Below, piece after piece: positions 10,028-19,027 of a stretch of DNA of 64,000 nucleotides. The stretch comes from Prevotella melaninogenica ATCC 25845. Lineage in GTDB: Bacteria > Bacteroidota > Bacteroidia > Bacteroidales > Bacteroidaceae. The notes beneath the pieces are model-generated. The model was not told where the DNA came from. It saw only the letters and a list, made by a program, of their open reading frames with translations, and ran no database searches. The DNA is taken from assembly GCF_000144405.1 (NCBI RefSeq), contig NC_014371.1, forward strand, positions 744,001-808,000, written 5' to 3'. The position numbers and the translations under genes were made by a program. How positions within the stretch are numbered: position 1 is the first letter of the stretch; each line of letters opens with the position of its first letter.

Positions 10028-11806
10028 TTATTCTTCGTGTGCTCTCTCGATGTAAGCGATAACGTCGCCCTTGTCTACCTTAGCACCCTGCTTAGCGTTG
10101 ATTTCCACTAACTTACCACCAAGGGCAGCAGGAACAGTTACAAACTCACCCCAAGGAGCCTGAACGTAGCAGAACACATCACCTTCTTTATACTCCTTAC
10201 CGATGAATGGTTCGATAGCTGGAGCAGCCTCACCATCACCCTGGAATTCCCAGAAGAGCTGACCCTTAACAGGAGAAACAATAGCATCAGCCTTAGCATG
10301 CTTGAATGCTGCTGCCTCCTCTGGGCTTACCTTTGCACCGAGTTTAGCATCCTTTGCAGCCTGAAGGTCAGCAAGGAAGTTCTTCTTAGCCTGTCCGCTC
10401 TTGTAGTTACGATACTGCTCTGGGTGCATAGCCAACTCGAAGAGTTCCTCATCATCCTGTCCATAATCCCATCCGTTCTCATCCATTTCCTTACGGAAGT
10501 CGTCAAGAGCGTTTGCAAGTAAGGTGTGAGGATCGGCATCAGTGAACTCAAGACCTTTCTGCTTAGCAAGGTCTTTCAACTCCTGACATATCTCACCAGG
10601 AACACGACCACTCTTACCAAGAATCATACCCCACATAGAATCGTCCATCATTACGAAGCGACCCTTACCCTGCTCAAGGGTGAGGAGGTTCATAAGAGCA
10701 ATGTTCTTTGTGTATTGTGAGAATGGAGTTACCAATGGAGGATAACCTACGCGTGGCCATACATATGCCACCTCATCGAACAACTTAACGAGCATATCAT
10801 CTACAGAAAGCTCTGGTTCGCCCTTCTTCTTGCGGAGGTTATTGATAGTTGAACGAATACCACCAAGATCAGCCATCATAGAACCCATCATACCACCTGG
10901 CAAACCACACTCAAGAAGCAATGAACTCATAATCTTGTTCTGTGGGTTGATGAAGTAGCCGAGCCACTCATCAATAAACTCCTGAGTCATAGCACGTGCC
11001 TTCATGTAGGCATCCATGTTGATTTCTGGTACATCAAAGCCAGCGTTCTTCAACATGCTCTGTACAGAGATCACGTCTGGGTGAACCTTACCCCATGACA
11101 ATGGCTCAATAGCAACATCAAGAATATCAATACCATTCTTGGCTACCTCAAGCATAGAAGCCATTGACAAACCTGGACCAGAGTGACCGTGATATTCAAG
11201 AATAATGTCTGGATGTTTCTCCTTAATGCGACGAGTCAACTCACCAAGGAATGCAGGCTGACCGATACCAGCCATATCCTTCAAACAAAGTTCCTCTGCA
11301 CCAGCTGCAATTTCCTCATCAGCCAACTTACAGTAGTACTCAATTGTATGAACAGGAGAGGTAGTGATACAGAGTGTTCCCTGTGGAGTCATACCAGCTT
11401 CCTTAGCCCACTTCAATGCAGGCGCAATATTACGAATGTCATTCAGACCGTCGAAAAGACGAGTGATATCCACACCCTGAGCATGCTTTACACGATACAT
11501 CAATGCACGAACATCATCAGGAACAGGATACATACGCAAAGCGTTCAGACCGCGGTCAAGCATGTGCGTCTTGATACCAGCTTCATGCAGAATCTTGGTG
11601 TAGGCACGTACAGACTCGTTTGGGTTCTCACCAGCTAAAAGATTAACCTGTTCAAATGCACCACCATTGGTTTCTACACGTGCAAAACAGCCCATCTCAA
11701 CGAAGACTGGTGCGATACGAACTAACTCATCCTTACGTGGCTGGAACTTACCAGAGCTCTGCCACATGTCTCGATAAATGAGACTGAACTCAATTTTCTT
11801 TCCCAT
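10028..11806 (-). CDS. Oxaloacetate decarboxylase alpha / pyruvate carboxylase B-like protein lacking the biotin lysine
   Basis: 592 residues from the ATG at 11806 (MGKKIEFSLIYRDMWQ). The longer frame upstream starts with a non-family leader. The carboxyltransferase TIM barrel (about residues 1-290) has RDMWQSSG, the metal site motif EYHGHSGPG and ELCLKDMAG. The conserved PYC/OADA domain follows (about 290-470), then a linker and a biotinyl-like domain (about 525-590). In that last domain the expected AMKM biotinylation motif reads QAPWGEF, so the lysine that carries biotin is absent. The protein therefore probably works with a separate biotin carrier, or its terminal domain is structural. 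It could take part in the sodium-pumping decarboxylation that Prevotella uses on the way to succinate and propionate. No other subunit gene is adjacent. Confidence 0.88.
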   Translation of the reverse strand: MGKKIEFSLIYRDMWQSSGKFQPRKDELVRIAPVFVEMGCFARVETNGGAFEQVNLLAGENPNESVRAYTKILHEAGIKTHMLDRGLNALRMYPVPDDVRALMYRVKHAQGVDITRLFDGLNDIRNIAPALKWAKEAGMTPQGTLCITTSPVHTIEYYCKLADEEIAAGAEELCLKDMAGIGQPAFLGELTRRIKEKHPDIILEYHGHSGPGLSMASMLEVAKNGIDILDVAIEPLSWGKVHPDVISVQSMLKNAGFDVPEINMDAYMKARAMTQEFIDEWLGYFINPQNKIMSSLLLECGLPGGMMGSMMADLGGIRSTINNLRKKKGEPELSVDDMLVKLFDEVAYVWPRVGYPPLVTPFSQYTKNIALMNLLTLEQGKGRFVMMDDSMWGMILGKSGRVPGEICQELKDLAKQKGLEFTDADPHTLLANALDDFRKEMDENGWDYGQDDEELFELAMHPEQYRNYKSGQAKKNFLADLQAAKDAKLGAKVSPEEAAAFKHAKADAIVSPVKGQLFWEFQGDGEAAPAIEPFIGKEYKEGDVFCYVQAPWGEFVTVPAALGGKLVEINAKQGAKVDKGDVIAYIERAHEE

Positions 11807-11921
11807 ATATATTTTCAATATGTTACTAAATGAAGGGATTGCAGCATGCAATCTGACCTGCAAAATTAGATAAAAATTTCCAAAAAACGACTGACCGCTA
11901 ATATTTTTTGCAATAATTGAC

Positions 11922-11929
11922 TATCTTTG
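11922..11929 (+). promoter_or_regulatory. Bacteroidetes -7 box for the lipoprotein gene
   Basis: TATCTTTG, an exact TAnnTTTG match, lies 18 bases before the ATG at 11948. A -33 element is not clear. Confidence 0.5.
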
Positions 11930-11947
11930 CAGTCTAAAAGTTAGTAC

Positions 11948-12763
11948 ATGAAGAAAATGTTTTTCCCTCTCTTCGGCTTTGCACTGCTTTTCCTTACAGC
12001 TTGTTACAACCAAGTATCGACTGGAGATCACAGTGCTATCGATGTTGAGGTTCAAATGAAAGGTGATAGTACACGCTACGGATTGGCGTGCGACGGTTGC
12101 TCTGATTCTATAATTGTTCTCCTACCAAATGAGGGAGGTGACCCTGTAAAGTTTGACATTGTAACAGCAAAACGCAATGGCATGGTTTATGGTACACCCG
12201 AGATAGGTGACGAATTAGCAATTGTTCCTAATCCTATTGACCCTTACGAGGCGGAAATGGTTATTAATCTTGAACAAATGAAAGGTACATGGACTTTCCA
12301 AGTCTTGCCAAAGTTAAAGCCTAACCCTACGAAGACAGAGGAGGAAATATTGGCTGGCATGAGCGATTCTATGAAGGCTGCCTTGTTTACACCGCGTGAG
12401 TATGGCTTTACACTGAAGAGTTATAACCAAGCTTCGCCAGTGGGTTATGTCATGAAAGCTAACTCTTTGGAAGATGAAAGTCCTGTGGAATATCCTAAGG
12501 TGACTGTCTATACGAGCTGGCACATCTTCAACGGTAGACTTTATATCTATAAAGACACACTTGACGAACAGGGACACCGCATCCCACAAGACTCTGTCGG
12601 CTTTGACTCTGGTTCTATGCGCTACCTTTCTGAAGACTCTATGGCTGCTCTTTTTGGTAAGAAAGTGATGCAGTATCACCGCAAGAAGAATGCTTTGGAA
12701 GCAAACAAAGAAGCTCAAAAAGCAGAAGAGAAGAACGCTATTATACAGAGTTTTAAGAAATAA
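11948..12763 (+). CDS. Lipoprotein of unknown function
   Basis: 271 residues. The lipoprotein signal peptide ends in FLTAC (lipid-bearing Cys19), so the protein is anchored in the cell envelope. The next 100 residues look like an all-beta domain (DVEVQMKGDSTRYGLACDG, VKFDIVTAKRNG). The last 40 residues are a charged helix rich in Lys, Glu and Ala. I do not recognise the family. The gene stands alone: divergent from the carboxyltransferase-like gene, with its own -7 box upstream and a hairpin just after its stop. Its two cysteines at CDGC could form a disulphide. Nothing points to a substrate. Confidence 0.85.
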   Translation: MKKMFFPLFGFALLFLTACYNQVSTGDHSAIDVEVQMKGDSTRYGLACDGCSDSIIVLLPNEGGDPVKFDIVTAKRNGMVYGTPEIGDELAIVPNPIDPYEAEMVINLEQMKGTWTFQVLPKLKPNPTKTEEEILAGMSDSMKAALFTPREYGFTLKSYNQASPVGYVMKANSLEDESPVEYPKVTVYTSWHIFNGRLYIYKDTLDEQGHRIPQDSVGFDSGSMRYLSEDSMAALFGKKVMQYHRKKNALEANKEAQKAEEKNAIIQSFKK

Positions 12764-12771
12764 ATATGTTT

Positions 12772-12817
12772 CTTCCGTTAAATCTATAGATGATTCTTAC
12801 ATAGTTTTAACGGAAGG
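12772..12817 (+). terminator. Hairpin after the lipoprotein gene
   Basis: CTTCCGTTAAA pairs perfectly with TTTAACGGAAG across a 23-base loop, 8 bases after the stop codon. No T-run follows, so termination is likely but not certain. Confidence 0.5.
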
Positions 12818-13056
12818 ACTGAAGTAACTTATTAAACAAAATGATAGGATAAAAACTATCAAACTACATATTTTATTTAACTCTCCGACGCAAGATACCT
12901 TTTCTTATTAATACCTCAAAGATACGGATAGAGATTTGAAAAATCATTACATAATTTCAAATAAAACATCTATAAATAAGGACAAAAACACATACAAAAG
13001 GAAGACTTGTAACCAAAAGGATATCAATTAGTTAGAAAGCAGCATATCAAAAGATG

Positions 13057-13155
13057 CTTAATTGGACGTCAAAAGGGCGTTAGTAAGGGGCTTAAAGGGC
13101 ACCTTTTGCAAGCCAAAAGGGCGTCTTTAAGAAGCCTAAAGGGCATGTATTAGAC
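13057..13155 (-). repeat. Dispersed GCCCTTTT repeat, copy B
   Basis: Reverse-oriented copy, here read as AAAAGGGC boxes: CAAAAGGGCGTTAGTAAGG and AAAGGGCACCTTTTGCAAGCC match copy A on the other strand. It lies in the 740-base gene-free gap between the lipoprotein and ExbB genes. The rest of that gap (12818-13056 and 13156-13359) is AT-rich, with no ORF supported. Confidence 0.75.
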
Positions 13156-13319
13156 TTAAGTCGTCTGAAAATAGTTTACATATATTGCTTAGTCAAGGAA
13201 TAAGTTGTTTGTAGAAAACGGTCAGACACCAAATCTATTCACATTTTACCTTGTATTTATTCCCCTTTGTGAAAGCATCTAATTGGGGATAGTTATCGTA
13301 AAAATATGAGCGATGTAAT

Positions 13320-13342
13320 CTAATAAACCGATTTAGGTTTAA
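13320..13342 (-). repeat. Short CTAATnAnCGATTTAGGTT motif
   Basis: CTAATAAACCGATTTAGGTT resembles motifs at 54058-54079 (other strand) and 57045-57065. It is probably another small dispersed repeat of this genome. Confidence 0.4.
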
Positions 13343-13359
13343 TCTTTTCAAGCACAAGA

Positions 13360-13391
13360 TTTGGCTGTTATTACAATTTTATATACCTTTG
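13360..13391 (+). promoter_or_regulatory. Promoter of the exb operon
   Basis: TTTG, 20 bases, then TACCTTTG: an exact fit to the Bacteroidetes housekeeping promoter (-33 TTTG, -7 TAnnTTTG). It lies 111 bases before the exbB ATG. Confidence 0.75.
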
Positions 13392-13502
13392 CGCAGATAA
13401 TTATAGAGGTAATTCAGCCGTCATATACATAGGCTAAAAAGCCTTTCACAACCAAGGCAGCAATGCCGTTATAAAAAGGAGACCACTACAGGTTTTAAGA
13501 AT

Positions 13503-14336
13503 ATGAAGAAATTAATAGCGTTGTTTTCAATCATAACAATACTCTCCTTCTCTTGCTCAACCATCGTTTCTGCACAGGCACCAGCCAAAGCAGCGACCAC
13601 AGCTACTGCTGACACACTTTCAGATGATGCACTGAACGAGACAGGTGTAGCCGATACAGCAACCGTTAAAACACCAACCGCACAAGATACGGGCATCCAC
13701 CAATCCTTAAAGCGTAAGTTCATCGAGGGTAATGCTGGCTTCATGTCGTTGGTAGCGTTAGCTTTGGTGTTAGGCTTAGCATTCTGTATTGAACGCATTA
13801 TCTATCTAAGTCTTTCAGAAATAGACGCCAAACGATTTGTTGGTAAGTTGGAGGATATGATTGTTGCAGGTGAGATTGAACAGGCAAAAGCACTGAGCCG
13901 TGACACACGTGGACCAGTAGCTTCCATCTGTTATCAAGGTCTGTTGCGTATAGACGATTCTATAGAAAATATCGAACGTAGCGTTACCTCATACGGTAGT
14001 GTTCAGAGTGCTAACCTTGAGAAGGGCTGTTCATGGATTACACTCTTCATTGCAATGGCTCCATCACTCGGTTTCCTTGGAACCGTTATCGGTATGGTTA
14101 TGGCATTCGATCAGATTCAAGAGGCTGGCGATATTAGTCCAACGATTGTGGCATCAGGTATGAAGGTGGCTTTGATTACAACCATCTTCGGTATCATCGT
14201 AGCCCTCGTACTGCAGATATTCTACAACTATATCCTCTCAAAGATTGACCATATCACAGCACAGATGGAAGAATCAGCCATCACATTGTTGGATGCAATC
14301 ATGAAGTATAAACTTAAATCAATTCATAATTCATAA
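13503..14336 (+). CDS. exbB: ExbB/TolQ-type proton channel protein
   Basis: 277 residues. An N-terminal leader (1-25) and an Ala/Thr-rich linker (25-70) precede a first membrane helix (about 79-98, SLVALALVLGLAFCIERI). After a cytoplasmic loop come two more helices (about 175-200 and 215-243), which hold the family signature LFIAMAPSLGFLGTVIGMV. With ExbD it forms the inner-membrane motor that uses the proton gradient to energise TonB, and hence SusC-type receptors such as those at 1-849 and 48854-51964. It is first in an operon with an unknown membrane protein and two ExbD genes. The last codons run into a 46-bp AT-rich repeat array, so its C-terminus (KSIHNS) is repeat-derived. Confidence 0.93.
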   Translation: MKKLIALFSIITILSFSCSTIVSAQAPAKAATTATADTLSDDALNETGVADTATVKTPTAQDTGIHQSLKRKFIEGNAGFMSLVALALVLGLAFCIERIIYLSLSEIDAKRFVGKLEDMIVAGEIEQAKALSRDTRGPVASICYQGLLRIDDSIENIERSVTSYGSVQSANLEKGCSWITLFIAMAPSLGFLGTVIGMVMAFDQIQEAGDISPTIVASGMKVALITTIFGIIVALVLQIFYNYILSKIDHITAQMEESAITLLDAIMKYKLKSIHNS

Positions 14337-14623
14337 TTCAAAATTCATAATTATGATTACTTATGAGTCACAATACATTAACAAATACTCGAATGGGAGC
14401 TTATTAGTAAGAAAGAATTATGATATTCATATTCAACTATTCTTACCAAGTTTCCTTCTGTAACAAACATAGAAGACATCGGTAATCATAATTATGAATT
14501 CTGAATTATGAACTATGAATTAAAGAAATAATCATAATTATGAATTATGAATTTTGAATTCTGAATTAAAGAAGTAATCATAATTATGAATTGTGAATTA
14601 TGAATTCTGAATTAAAAAGTGGT
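14318..14623 (-). repeat. 46-bp periodic CATAATTATGA repeat array
   Basis: TAATCATAATTATGAATT recurs at 14483, 14529 and 14575, a spacing of exactly 46 bases, with related words (AATTCATAATTCATAATTC) over the exbB stop codon. The first ATG of the next reading frame (14600) lies inside the repeat. The same family, in the opposite orientation and with the same 46-base period, is at 37450-37660. No gene is seen in 14337-14623. Confidence 0.85.
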
Positions 14624-15139
14624 ATGATGAAAATAAAAGGTATAGCAAAGATGGACGAGGAACGCATATCACAGCGTGTCCTCTACGTGATAGTAGCCTT
14701 ATCAGCTATTGTCTTTTTGGCATTCTATCTCATTGGCTATGACACCCCTTTTACAGGCAACACAGCATTCAATGCACCTATGCTTACCGACGTTTTGCTT
14801 GGGTTTATGTGGGGATTGCTTGCTATCACAACTACAGCCTCTATCGTTGCCGTAGTTCGAGGCATACGAAGAGCCAACCGAAGTGAAGGAATGACGAATG
14901 GTATTCCTGCAAGAAGGATTACCTATACTACATATGGAATAACAGCACTCATCTTACTCTTGACCTTTGTTTTCGGTTCTACGCAGACAATGATGGTCAA
15001 TGGAGAGAACTTCACAGATAGCTTCTGGCTTCGTATAACAGATATGTTTGTGAACAGTTCACTACTTTTACTTGTTCTTGCAGCAGGAGTAGTAGCCTTT
15101 GGAGCGACTCGTTATTACAGAAAGGGACGCGGAAAATGA
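14624..15139 (+). CDS. Four-helix membrane protein of the exb operon
   Basis: 171 residues from ATG 14624 (a second ATG follows at once). The longer in-frame start at 14600 sits inside the repeat array and is unlikely. Hydrophobic segments lie at about residues 20-38, 58-80, 103-120 and 140-160, with a basic tail (RYYRKGRGK). I do not recognise a named family. Its place between ExbB and two ExbD genes, with a four-base ATGA overlap to the next gene, suggests an accessory subunit of the same energy-transducing complex. That role is inferred from context only. Confidence 0.8.
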   Translation: MMKIKGIAKMDEERISQRVLYVIVALSAIVFLAFYLIGYDTPFTGNTAFNAPMLTDVLLGFMWGLLAITTTASIVAVVRGIRRANRSEGMTNGIPARRITYTTYGITALILLLTFVFGSTQTMMVNGENFTDSFWLRITDMFVNSSLLLLVLAAGVVAFGATRYYRKGRGK

Positions 15140-15681
15140 TGTTTCGTAAGAGAGAACGAAGGAAAGTTCCTATACTAAATACGACGTCAACGGCAGATAT
15201 TTCGTTCATGCTGTTGATATTCTTCCTTGTAGCCTCTTCTATGGACCTCGACAAAGGACTGTCACGTCAGTTGCCTGCTATCGACAAAACAAAGACACCA
15301 CCTGCTGCCGTTGATAGCAGAAAAGTAATGCGTATTGTTATCGATGCGAAGAATCAAGTGACACTTGATGGAAAGGCTGTGACGATGAAGGAGCTCTTAC
15401 AGCGTGCAACACAGCTTATTCAAACTAACGGAAAGGGGCATCTTATCCAGTTACAGAGCAGTCGTAACGCTTCATACGATACTTATATCCACGTGCAAAA
15501 CCAATTAGTTGCAGCGTATAACACCCTTCGCAACCAACGCGCACTCAATCTTTTTGGAAAAGAGTTTGAACTATGTAGCAACGAACAGCAGAAGCAAATA
15601 GCCGACGAATTACCTATGCGAATATCAGAGGTGTATACTGTTAGCAAGGCAGACAACACAGAGAAAGGGGGTACAGAATGA
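15136..15681 (+). CDS. exbD: ExbD/TolR-family protein (first of two)
   Basis: 181 residues. It starts inside the previous stop (ATGA overlap). After a basic N-terminus (MMFRKRERRKVPILNT) comes the single membrane helix (about residues 18-38), which holds the family's essential aspartate in TSTADISFMLLIFFLVASS. A periplasmic domain follows (about 40-175). ExbD pairs with ExbB to convert proton flow into motion of TonB. Typical Bacteroidetes operons carry two ExbD genes, as here; the second follows with another ATGA overlap, so translation is probably coupled. It ends with an unusual acidic/Gly tail (KADNTEKGGTE). Confidence 0.92.
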   Translation: MMFRKRERRKVPILNTTSTADISFMLLIFFLVASSMDLDKGLSRQLPAIDKTKTPPAAVDSRKVMRIVIDAKNQVTLDGKAVTMKELLQRATQLIQTNGKGHLIQLQSSRNASYDTYIHVQNQLVAAYNTLRNQRALNLFGKEFELCSNEQQKQIADELPMRISEVYTVSKADNTEKGGTE

Positions 15682-16154
15682 AACTCTATCGCGGAAGAAA
15701 TCATGAGATCCCTGCATTGAACACAGCTTCTATGCCTGATCTTATCTTTTCTATTCTTTTCTTCTTCATGTTAGTTGTACACATGAGGAAAGCAAACGTA
15801 CACGTAAAGTACCAAGTGCCAATGGCAACAGAGCTTTCACGCATGTATAATAATTCAACTATACAGCACATCTATATTGGTCGTCCCATCAATAGCCTTG
15901 GACAAGTAGAAGGAGAGAAGATGGTTGTACAATTAAATGATCATATCACAACGATTCCTGAAATAAGGAAATATCTGATTCAACTCTCTGCTGCTTTACC
16001 GCCAGAACAGCGCAAAGAGCTAAGCGTAAGCATCAAAGCAGACCGCCATGCAGATATGGGTACGATTATGGATCTCAAACAAGTGTTGAGAGAGGCTAAC
16101 GTGTTGAATGTCAACTTTACAGCCACAATGAGTAGGAATAACAAACTGAAGTAG
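15678..16154 (+). CDS. exbD: ExbD/TolR-family protein (second of two)
   Basis: 158 residues, with an ATGA overlap to the previous gene. N-terminal basic stretch, then a membrane helix (about residues 15-33) with the expected aspartate in NTASMPDLIFSILFFFMLVV, then a periplasmic domain (about 40-150). It probably forms a heterodimer with the preceding ExbD around the ExbB pentamer; that arrangement is inferred from paralogue pairing. It ends the operon; the Lrp gene 96 bases on has its own promoter. Confidence 0.92.
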   Translation: MKLYRGRNHEIPALNTASMPDLIFSILFFFMLVVHMRKANVHVKYQVPMATELSRMYNNSTIQHIYIGRPINSLGQVEGEKMVVQLNDHITTIPEIRKYLIQLSAALPPEQRKELSVSIKADRHADMGTIMDLKQVLREANVLNVNFTATMSRNNKLK

Positions 16155-16195
16155 GTTATAAAGTTGTAATTTGTTGTAAAAAACGACTTTTTAAC

Positions 16196-16226
16196 TTGCT
16201 TATTAAGAGTTTTTTTAATACCTTTG
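16196..16226 (+). promoter_or_regulatory. Promoter of the Lrp-family regulator
   Basis: TTG, 20 bases, then TACCTTTG match the Bacteroidetes -33/-7 pattern 23 bases before the ATG at 16250. Confidence 0.7.
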
Positions 16227-16249
16227 TAAGCAAAATCAAATTGTAAATA

Positions 16250-16759
16250 ATGGCACATAGAAGTTTAGATCGTCTTGATAAGAAGATTCTGCACCTCATC
16301 TCTGAGGATGCAAGAATTCCATTCCTTGAGGTTGCACGTGCATGTAACGTCAGCGGTGCAGCCATTCATCAACGTATTCAGAAGTTAACAAATCTTGGAG
16401 TATTAAAGGGTTCACAGTTTATTATAGACCCAGAACGTATTGGTTATGAGACCTGTGCATTCATTGGTTTGAACCTTAAGAATCCTGAGAAATTTGATGA
16501 TGTTGTTGAAGCTCTGCGTCAGATTCCAGAGATTGTGGAGTGTCACTACACCACAGGTGAGTATGACCTCTTCTTGAAGATTTACGCATACAACAACCAT
16601 CACCTTATGTCTGTCATTCACGACAAGCTGATGCCACTTGGTCTATCACGCAGCGAGAGTTCAATCTCTTACAATGCTGTTATCGACCGCACCTTACCTA
16701 TTGAGGGCATGAAGGTTGCTGATGTCGTTCTGGATGATGATGAAGAGGACGAGGAGTAA
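16250..16759 (+). CDS. Lrp/AsnC-family transcriptional regulator
   Basis: 169 residues. The N-terminal helix-turn-helix (about residues 4-55) has DRLDKKILHLISEDARIPFLEVA and the recognition helix VSGAAIHQRIQKL. The RAM effector domain (about 65-150) contains YETCAFIGLNL and VECHYTTGEYDLFLKI, which in this family bind amino acids and form octamers. The tail is strongly acidic (DDDEEDEE). It probably senses an amino acid and adjusts metabolism or transport; the target genes are unknown. It stands alone with its own promoter and terminator. Confidence 0.93.
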   Translation: MAHRSLDRLDKKILHLISEDARIPFLEVARACNVSGAAIHQRIQKLTNLGVLKGSQFIIDPERIGYETCAFIGLNLKNPEKFDDVVEALRQIPEIVECHYTTGEYDLFLKIYAYNNHHLMSVIHDKLMPLGLSRSESSISYNAVIDRTLPIEGMKVADVVLDDDEEDEE

Positions 16760-16827
16760 AAATATTTCTACCTATAATTAATAGCGTAGAATAAACTAAT
16801 ATCCTTTTATAAAGGATGACCAATACA

Positions 16828-16860
16828 AAGAAACCCGTACAACATTTGTGCGGGTTTCTT
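16828..16860 (+). terminator. Terminator after the Lrp gene
   Basis: AAGAAACCCGTAC and GTGCGGGTTTCTT form a 13-base stem with a 7-base loop, followed by a T-rich stretch. It lies about 70 bases after the stop. Confidence 0.8.
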
Positions 16861-17077
16861 CATTTTCATACTCTCCTACCCTATTCAACCAATTTATCTA
16901 TCGATTTTATCAGCTCTTATCATGTCACTTTTCACACATTATCGAGTGTAAAAAATATTGACACAGAAATCAGTAAAAAGCCTCTTTTTTATGCTCAAAA
17001 CAAACAAAAGCAGTACCCTTGTAACTTGCTATTAACCAAATAGTTGCACAATAGCATTTCTAAAGGTACTTAACAAG

Positions 17078-17145
17078 GGTTCAAAAGGGCGTTAGTTAGA
17101 CCTCAAAAGGGCATCTTTTAAAAGCCAATTGGGCGTTAATTCAAA
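17078..17145 (-). repeat. Dispersed GCCCTTTT repeat, copy C
   Basis: Reverse copy: AAAAGGGCGTTAGTTAGACC, AAAAGGGCATCTTTTAAAAG and CCAATTGGGCGTTAA. Upstream, GTAACTTGCTATTAACCAAA (about 17021) corresponds to the CTGAnTATCTGACnGTTAC tail of other copies. It sits in the gap (16861-17272) between the convergent Lrp and MFS genes. The small frames in this gap are not convincing genes. Confidence 0.75.
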
Positions 17146-17272
17146 CACTGCTAAGCATCAATTAAAATTGGCTATTTGATTTTTCTTGACAGAACCAATA
17201 AATTTAAAGACTTTAAGAAGAACTTAATAAGGAGGTACCGAACTCACAGAAACTTTATCATTTTATAAATAA

Positions 17273-17310
17273 AAAGTCCTCACAAGCAGAAATGTGCTTG
17301 CGAGGACTTT
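17273..17310 (-). terminator. Terminator after the MFS transporter gene
   Basis: AAAGTCCTCACAAGCA pairs with TGCTTGCGAGGACTTT (one mismatch). On the minus strand it is followed by TTTTTATTTAT. It ends transcription of the MFS gene. Confidence 0.85.
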
Positions 17311-17400
17311 CCAATATAATTTATTTTAAGCTGTACAACAACTTACAGGCGACTCATTACCACTTGAGTACATAGGCTTTCACCCGTTGTCATACAACTA

Positions 17401-19023
17401 TTATTCCTTGATATTTGGCTCTTCCAAACCGAGGTTGCGCTTCTTATCTACTACCTTCAAAGTAAGACCAATGATAAGAGCTATCACACCCAAACCAGCA
17501 AGCATAACCAACGGAGCTGTATAGTTGAGCTGTGTTGGGTCAGTAACACCTACGTTTGTCTTGTCGAGAACCTTACCAATAAGGAGTGGGAACAACCACA
17601 AACCGATATTCTGAATCCAGAAGATAAGTGCGTAAGCAGAACCGATAATCTTTGCATCTACGAGCTTTGGAACACTTGGCCACAATGAAGCAGGCACAAG
17701 TGAGAAAGAAGCACCGAGAACGAGGATGGTTACATAAGCTACGATAACACCACCCACCTGACTTGACTTAAACTGTGGAAGAACAAAGGCAAAGGTGAGG
17801 TGACAAACAATCAGAAGCAATGAACCTAAAACGAGCATAGAGGCAGCCTTACCCTTATGGTCAACATAGCTACCAAGGATTGGTGTAATACCTACTGCGA
17901 GCAGTGGGAATACAGCAAAGATAGACTCTGCAGACTGACGCATATAACCCATGTAGCAGTAAGCAACAAGGAAGAATATAGAAAAGAAGAGCATAAGATT
18001 CTTCAAAGCCTTATTCTTCATGAAGTTGAACATGAATGCAGTAGCAGCAACAACGAGCATGATAACATACTGTATGATAGTCACACTTGATGAAGCCCAG
18101 TATGAACCTGAAGGAAGTTCGTGGAAGGTAAGGTTACACTGAAGCATATTTACAGCGTACTTCTGGAATGGGAAGATAGCTGAGTAATAAAGCACACAGA
18201 GCAATGCTACGAGCCAGAAGCCCATACTTGAAAGAATCTTACCGAGGTCGCTAATCTTAAATGGATCTTCTTTTTCCTCTGCCTCACCAGTCTGTGAGTC
18301 GAGCTTCTTATCCATGAAGAAGTAAACGATGAACATCATCAATGCAATACAGATAAGTACTACACCGAAAGCTACAGAACGAGAAACATTAATATCGCCA
18401 CCGAGTTTTGCAAAGAATGGCGAGAAAATCATACAGGTAGCAACGCCAAGACGAGCTAAAGCCATCTCTGAACCCATTGCCAATGCCATCTCACGACCCT
18501 TGAACCACTTTACAATACCACGAGAAACAGTGATACCTGCCATCTCAACGCCACAACCAAATATCATGAAACCACAAGCTGCAACCTTTGCAGAGGCTGG
18601 CATACCCTGATAGAAAGGAGATACACCCAACTGCTCGAAGACAGGAATGTGGTTGAGGTTATTGGTAAACCATACGTCAAGTGCACTACCAGCAAAGCTG
18701 TCGCTGATGGCATAGTACTTGATTAAAGCACCAGCTAACATCACTGCACCAGACAAGATAGCAGTGAAACGAACGCCCATCTTATCGAGGATGATACCTG
18801 CGAAGATGAGGAAGAACACGAAGACATTAAGGAATGTCTCTGAACCCTGCATAGTACCGAATGCGGTTGAGTCCCAACCTCTCTGCTCCTGCATCAACTC
18901 CTTGATTGGAGAAAGGATATCAACAAAGATGTAGGCACAGAACATTGCCAGGGATAAAAGGAGGAGAGCCGTCCAGCGCATCGCTGCTGAATCTCTCAAT
19001 GATGTTTGAATTTTATCAGTCAT
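17401..19023 (-). CDS. Major facilitator superfamily transporter
   Basis: 540 residues from the ATG at 19023; the 18-codon extension upstream starts inside a repeat array and is rejected. It has about 12 membrane helices, the first at about residues 16-36 (WTALLLLSLAMFCAYIFVDIL). The loop after helix 2 has the MFS-like word DKMGVRFTAILSG. A charged cytoplasmic loop (about 245-270, KLDSQTGEAEEKEDPFK) separates the two halves. Such carriers move small molecules by proton or solute exchange; the substrate cannot be read from sequence. It is a single-gene transcript with a strong terminator behind it and a repeat array in front. Confidence 0.88.
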   Translation of the reverse strand: MTDKIQTSLRDSAAMRWTALLLLSLAMFCAYIFVDILSPIKELMQEQRGWDSTAFGTMQGSETFLNVFVFFLIFAGIILDKMGVRFTAILSGAVMLAGALIKYYAISDSFAGSALDVWFTNNLNHIPVFEQLGVSPFYQGMPASAKVAACGFMIFGCGVEMAGITVSRGIVKWFKGREMALAMGSEMALARLGVATCMIFSPFFAKLGGDINVSRSVAFGVVLICIALMMFIVYFFMDKKLDSQTGEAEEKEDPFKISDLGKILSSMGFWLVALLCVLYYSAIFPFQKYAVNMLQCNLTFHELPSGSYWASSSVTIIQYVIMLVVAATAFMFNFMKNKALKNLMLFFSIFFLVAYCYMGYMRQSAESIFAVFPLLAVGITPILGSYVDHKGKAASMLVLGSLLLIVCHLTFAFVLPQFKSSQVGGVIVAYVTILVLGASFSLVPASLWPSVPKLVDAKIIGSAYALIFWIQNIGLWLFPLLIGKVLDKTNVGVTDPTQLNYTAPLVMLAGLGVIALIIGLTLKVVDKKRNLGLEEPNIKE

Positions 19024-19027
19024 GATG

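Noticed and set aside
16816..17043. 75-codon frame after the Lrp gene
   Set aside because: It begins just before the terminator hairpin and continues into repeat copy C; no coding signature.
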